NCBI GenBank assembly: GCA_003158365.1
Contig: PMIW01000026.1
Span: 6,931 to 12,934, forward strand
Length of the DNA: 6,004 nt
DNA from: Ignavibacteriota bacterium
GTDB lineage: Bacteria; Bacteroidota; Ignavibacteria; Tepidaquicellales; Tepidaquicellaceae
Reading direction: 5' to 3'
In this document: piece by piece, positions 4,135 through 6,004 of the stretch
How positions within the stretch are numbered: the first letter of the stretch is position 1
Layout: every line of letters starts with the position of its first letter
The notes under the pieces: model-generated
Told to the model about the DNA's origin: nothing
Databases searched by the model: none
The model's input: the letters and a program-made list of their open reading frames with translations, nothing else
Program-made: the position numbers and the translations under genes

Positions 4135-6004
4135 ATGAGAAAAAAAACATTTGTATTCTGCTTAATATTAATGTTATTGTATTTCTCGAACATTTTTGCC
4201 CAATATAATAACGTACTATCTGCGGGTGTTGCTCCCTGGTTACCCAATAGCGGTAATTATAATACGAATTTAGTTTTGACCAAACCGAATACAATCGGAT
4301 ATTCTTACTATCCTGTTGGTACATCAGGAAGCCAGTTGTTCAGATACAGAGTCGGTTCACCCGGTACTACTACTCTTATCGGAAGTGTACAGCCTTATCT
4401 GTTTGGTAACGGAGATTTTGCTAACCCGACAGGAGTCTGGAAATTTTATGTTCAGGATCAGAATGCACCGCCTTATACTATTTTTGAAGTAGATACAGCA
4501 ACCGGAGCTCTTACAAGCATGGGAGCACCTTTGAATTTAAAAAGCGGACATAAACCAATGGATATGGAATGGGACCATACAACCAATTCATTTTATATTT
4601 TAAGTTCAGATTCTTCTTTGACTGAAACTCAATTATACAGGATGAACTGGACTACTAAAAATTTAACGTGGGTAGGTTCCCCTGTAACAAGTCCATCCGC
4701 AATAGTTGCCGGTGGTTTTAACGCTAACGGAACATATTTTGGAATAGATATGGTTACCGATGCACTCTGGAAAGTAAATAAAAACACAGGTATCTGGACA
4801 CAGATTGGTTCACTCGGCTATCCTGTTAATTATGCTCAGGATGCCGGTTTTGACAGAACTGATTTTTCTAAAATGCTATGGTGTGCATGCGGAAGTACGG
4901 TTGGTTTATATGAAGTTGATACAGCATTCGCATCAATAAATTTGATAGGAACATTCCCGTCTTCATATAATCAGGTTATGGCAACTTGTTTTGTTGCAGG
5001 TCCCGGGCCGCAGATTACAATCACTCAGGTTTTAAATACCCAAAACTTGTCGGGACCTTATACTGTAAATGCAGTTGTTACTCCCGGCGGTTCTGGTATT
5101 GCTTATACTAAATTATTCTGGTCGAGAAATAATCCGGTCATAACTGATAGTGTAAATATGACCAATACCGGTGGAAATAACTGGACAGGAAGTATTCCCG
5201 GTAATGGCAGTCCGGCAATGTACAGATATTACGGATATACTAAAGATTCTCTTAACAGATTTGCGCTGGCTCCTCTTGGTGCACCATCAAATATATACAG
5301 CTTTCTTGCTTTGGCAGTTGATACAGTAAAACCGGTAATTACCCATACTCCGATTGGAAATACTCTTAAAGACCTTTGGCCTGTTTCTGTTACTTCTACT
5401 GTTACGGATAATTTTGGACTGGATTCTGTCTGGGTTAGATGGAGAAGAAACAGCACTCCTGCAAAAGAATTTAAACTGCTGAATTCGACCGGGAATACAT
5501 ATACAGCATTATTTAATTCCCTCAATTCTGAAATTTATGCTGGTGATACGATTTATTATAGAATTATCGCTCAGGACAATTCTCCGCAGCATAACAGGGA
5601 CTCTACTGCATTGTATAATTTTTTAATTAGTTCAGGTCCATACAATTGTATAGGAACAGGTACGTCTCAGACTATAAGCGGTCCGTATAATACTGAATAT
5701 TACGGAGACCGGAGCCAAATGCTCTATACTGCGGCAGAAATTCTTATGGCCGGCGGAATGCAGGGAATTATTACCAAAGTAGGATTTTATATAGGTTCTG
5801 TAGTCAGCCTCCCTATGAATAATTTTCATATTAATATTCAAAGCACTTCTGATACATCATTCACGGGATTTGTGAATAGTAACTGGACTAATGTATATTC
5901 AGGAAGTTATACAGTTCCCGGAACAGGATGGCAGTATATAGTTCTTCAGACACCTTTTGAATGGGATGGTGCAAGCAATATATTGGTTGAAATATGTTTT
6001 GAAA
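4135..6004 (+). CDS. Large secreted propeller/Ig-like protein, paralog copy 2 (3' truncated by window edge)
   Basis: The frame is open from ATG at 4135 to the window end: 623 complete codons with no stop. It is collinear with the upstream gene over this whole length, with a net offset of about one residue, and well over half of residues look identical by eye in the N-terminal region. Residues 1-22 are a signal peptide (MRKKTFVFC..., cleavage likely FA-Q23). The same five repeats appear: LFRYRVGSPGTTTLIG (68-83), IFEVDTATGALTSMG (116-130), LYRMNWTTKNLTWVG (167-181), LWKVNKNTGIWTQIG (211-225) and LYEVDTAFASINLIG (258-272). Two Ig-like modules (about 289-394, 396-501) follow, then the beta-sandwich module from about 503 (CIGTGT, SQMLYTAAEI), cut at LVEICFE. 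The T9SS sorting domain should lie about 70-150 codons beyond the edge. The leader before the ATG is A-rich with no Shine-Dalgarno match, unlike the first copy. Role unknown; a secreted binding or structural protein is inferred. Confidence 0.9.
   Translation, partial: MRKKTFVFCLILMLLYFSNIFAQYNNVLSAGVAPWLPNSGNYNTNLVLTKPNTIGYSYYPVGTSGSQLFRYRVGSPGTTTLIGSVQPYLFGNGDFANPTGVWKFYVQDQNAPPYTIFEVDTATGALTSMGAPLNLKSGHKPMDMEWDHTTNSFYILSSDSSLTETQLYRMNWTTKNLTWVGSPVTSPSAIVAGGFNANGTYFGIDMVTDALWKVNKNTGIWTQIGSLGYPVNYAQDAGFDRTDFSKMLWCACGSTVGLYEVDTAFASINLIGTFPSSYNQVMATCFVAGPGPQITITQVLNTQNLSGPYTVNAVVTPGGSGIAYTKLFWSRNNPVITDSVNMTNTGGNNWTGSIPGNGSPAMYRYYGYTKDSLNRFALAPLGAPSNIYSFLALAVDTVKPVITHTPIGNTLKDLWPVSVTSTVTDNFGLDSVWVRWRRNSTPAKEFKLLNSTGNTYTALFNSLNSEIYAGDTIYYRIIAQDNSPQHNRDSTALYNFLISSGPYNCIGTGTSQTISGPYNTEYYGDRSQMLYTAAEILMAGGMQGIITKVGFYIGSVVSLPMNNFHINIQSTSDTSFTGFVNSNWTNVYSGSYTVPGTGWQYIVLQTPFEWDGASNILVEICFE

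Noticed and set aside
4121..4324. Minus-strand open frame over the start of copy 2
   Set aside because: It is antisense to the signal peptide and first repeat of copy 2; the phenylalanine-rich end is the reverse of the A-rich leader.
5229..5841. Two minus-strand open frames (5229-5525 and 5632-5841) in copy 2
   Set aside because: Both lie antisense to the Ig-like and sandwich modules, whose plus-strand reading matches copy 1 residue by residue.

Overview
The window is AT-rich and carries a bacterial chromosome segment. It most likely comes from the Bacteroidota/Chlorobiota side of the tree, with an Ignavibacteria-like lineage as my best guess. The main evidence is a C-terminal type IX secretion (T9SS) sorting domain with the SQNYPNPFNP motif, plus genes that mostly start behind A-rich leaders rather than strong Shine-Dalgarno sites. 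This placement is inferred from motif style, not from a search.

Layout. Positions 1-240 hold the 3' end of a malate dehydrogenase gene on the plus strand. It converges on a minus-strand ribosomal pair, rplU (L21) then rpmA (L27), and a strong hairpin that can terminate both directions sits between the two convergent units. A non-coding stretch (916-1275) upstream of rplU holds a phased array of AGATT words, a 19-bp near-palindrome and an AT-rich hairpin. It ends at a complete tRNA-Ser(CGA) gene (1276-1362). Just downstream, before a clear intrinsic terminator, lies a decayed partial copy of the tRNA 3' half with a GC-rich insert in place of its T-loop.

From 1675 onward the window is filled by two tandem, collinear paralogous genes for large secreted proteins. 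The first is complete (776 aa). The second runs off the right edge after 623 codons. Both have a signal peptide, five propeller-like repeats with a period of about 47 residues (motif like LYxVDTxTGxxTxIG), two Ig-like modules and a C-terminal beta-sandwich module. The first ends in a T9SS type A sorting domain, and the second should do so beyond the window. No catalytic motif is visible, so a structural, binding or adhesive surface role is the most that can be suggested.

The left half is core housekeeping (carbon metabolism, translation). The right half is lineage-specific surface biology next to a tRNA with signs of rearrangement. I see no CRISPR array, transposase, phage gene or recognisable defence system. 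The parts that merit a second look are the duplicated secreted-protein family, the tRNA remnant and the phased AGATT array.
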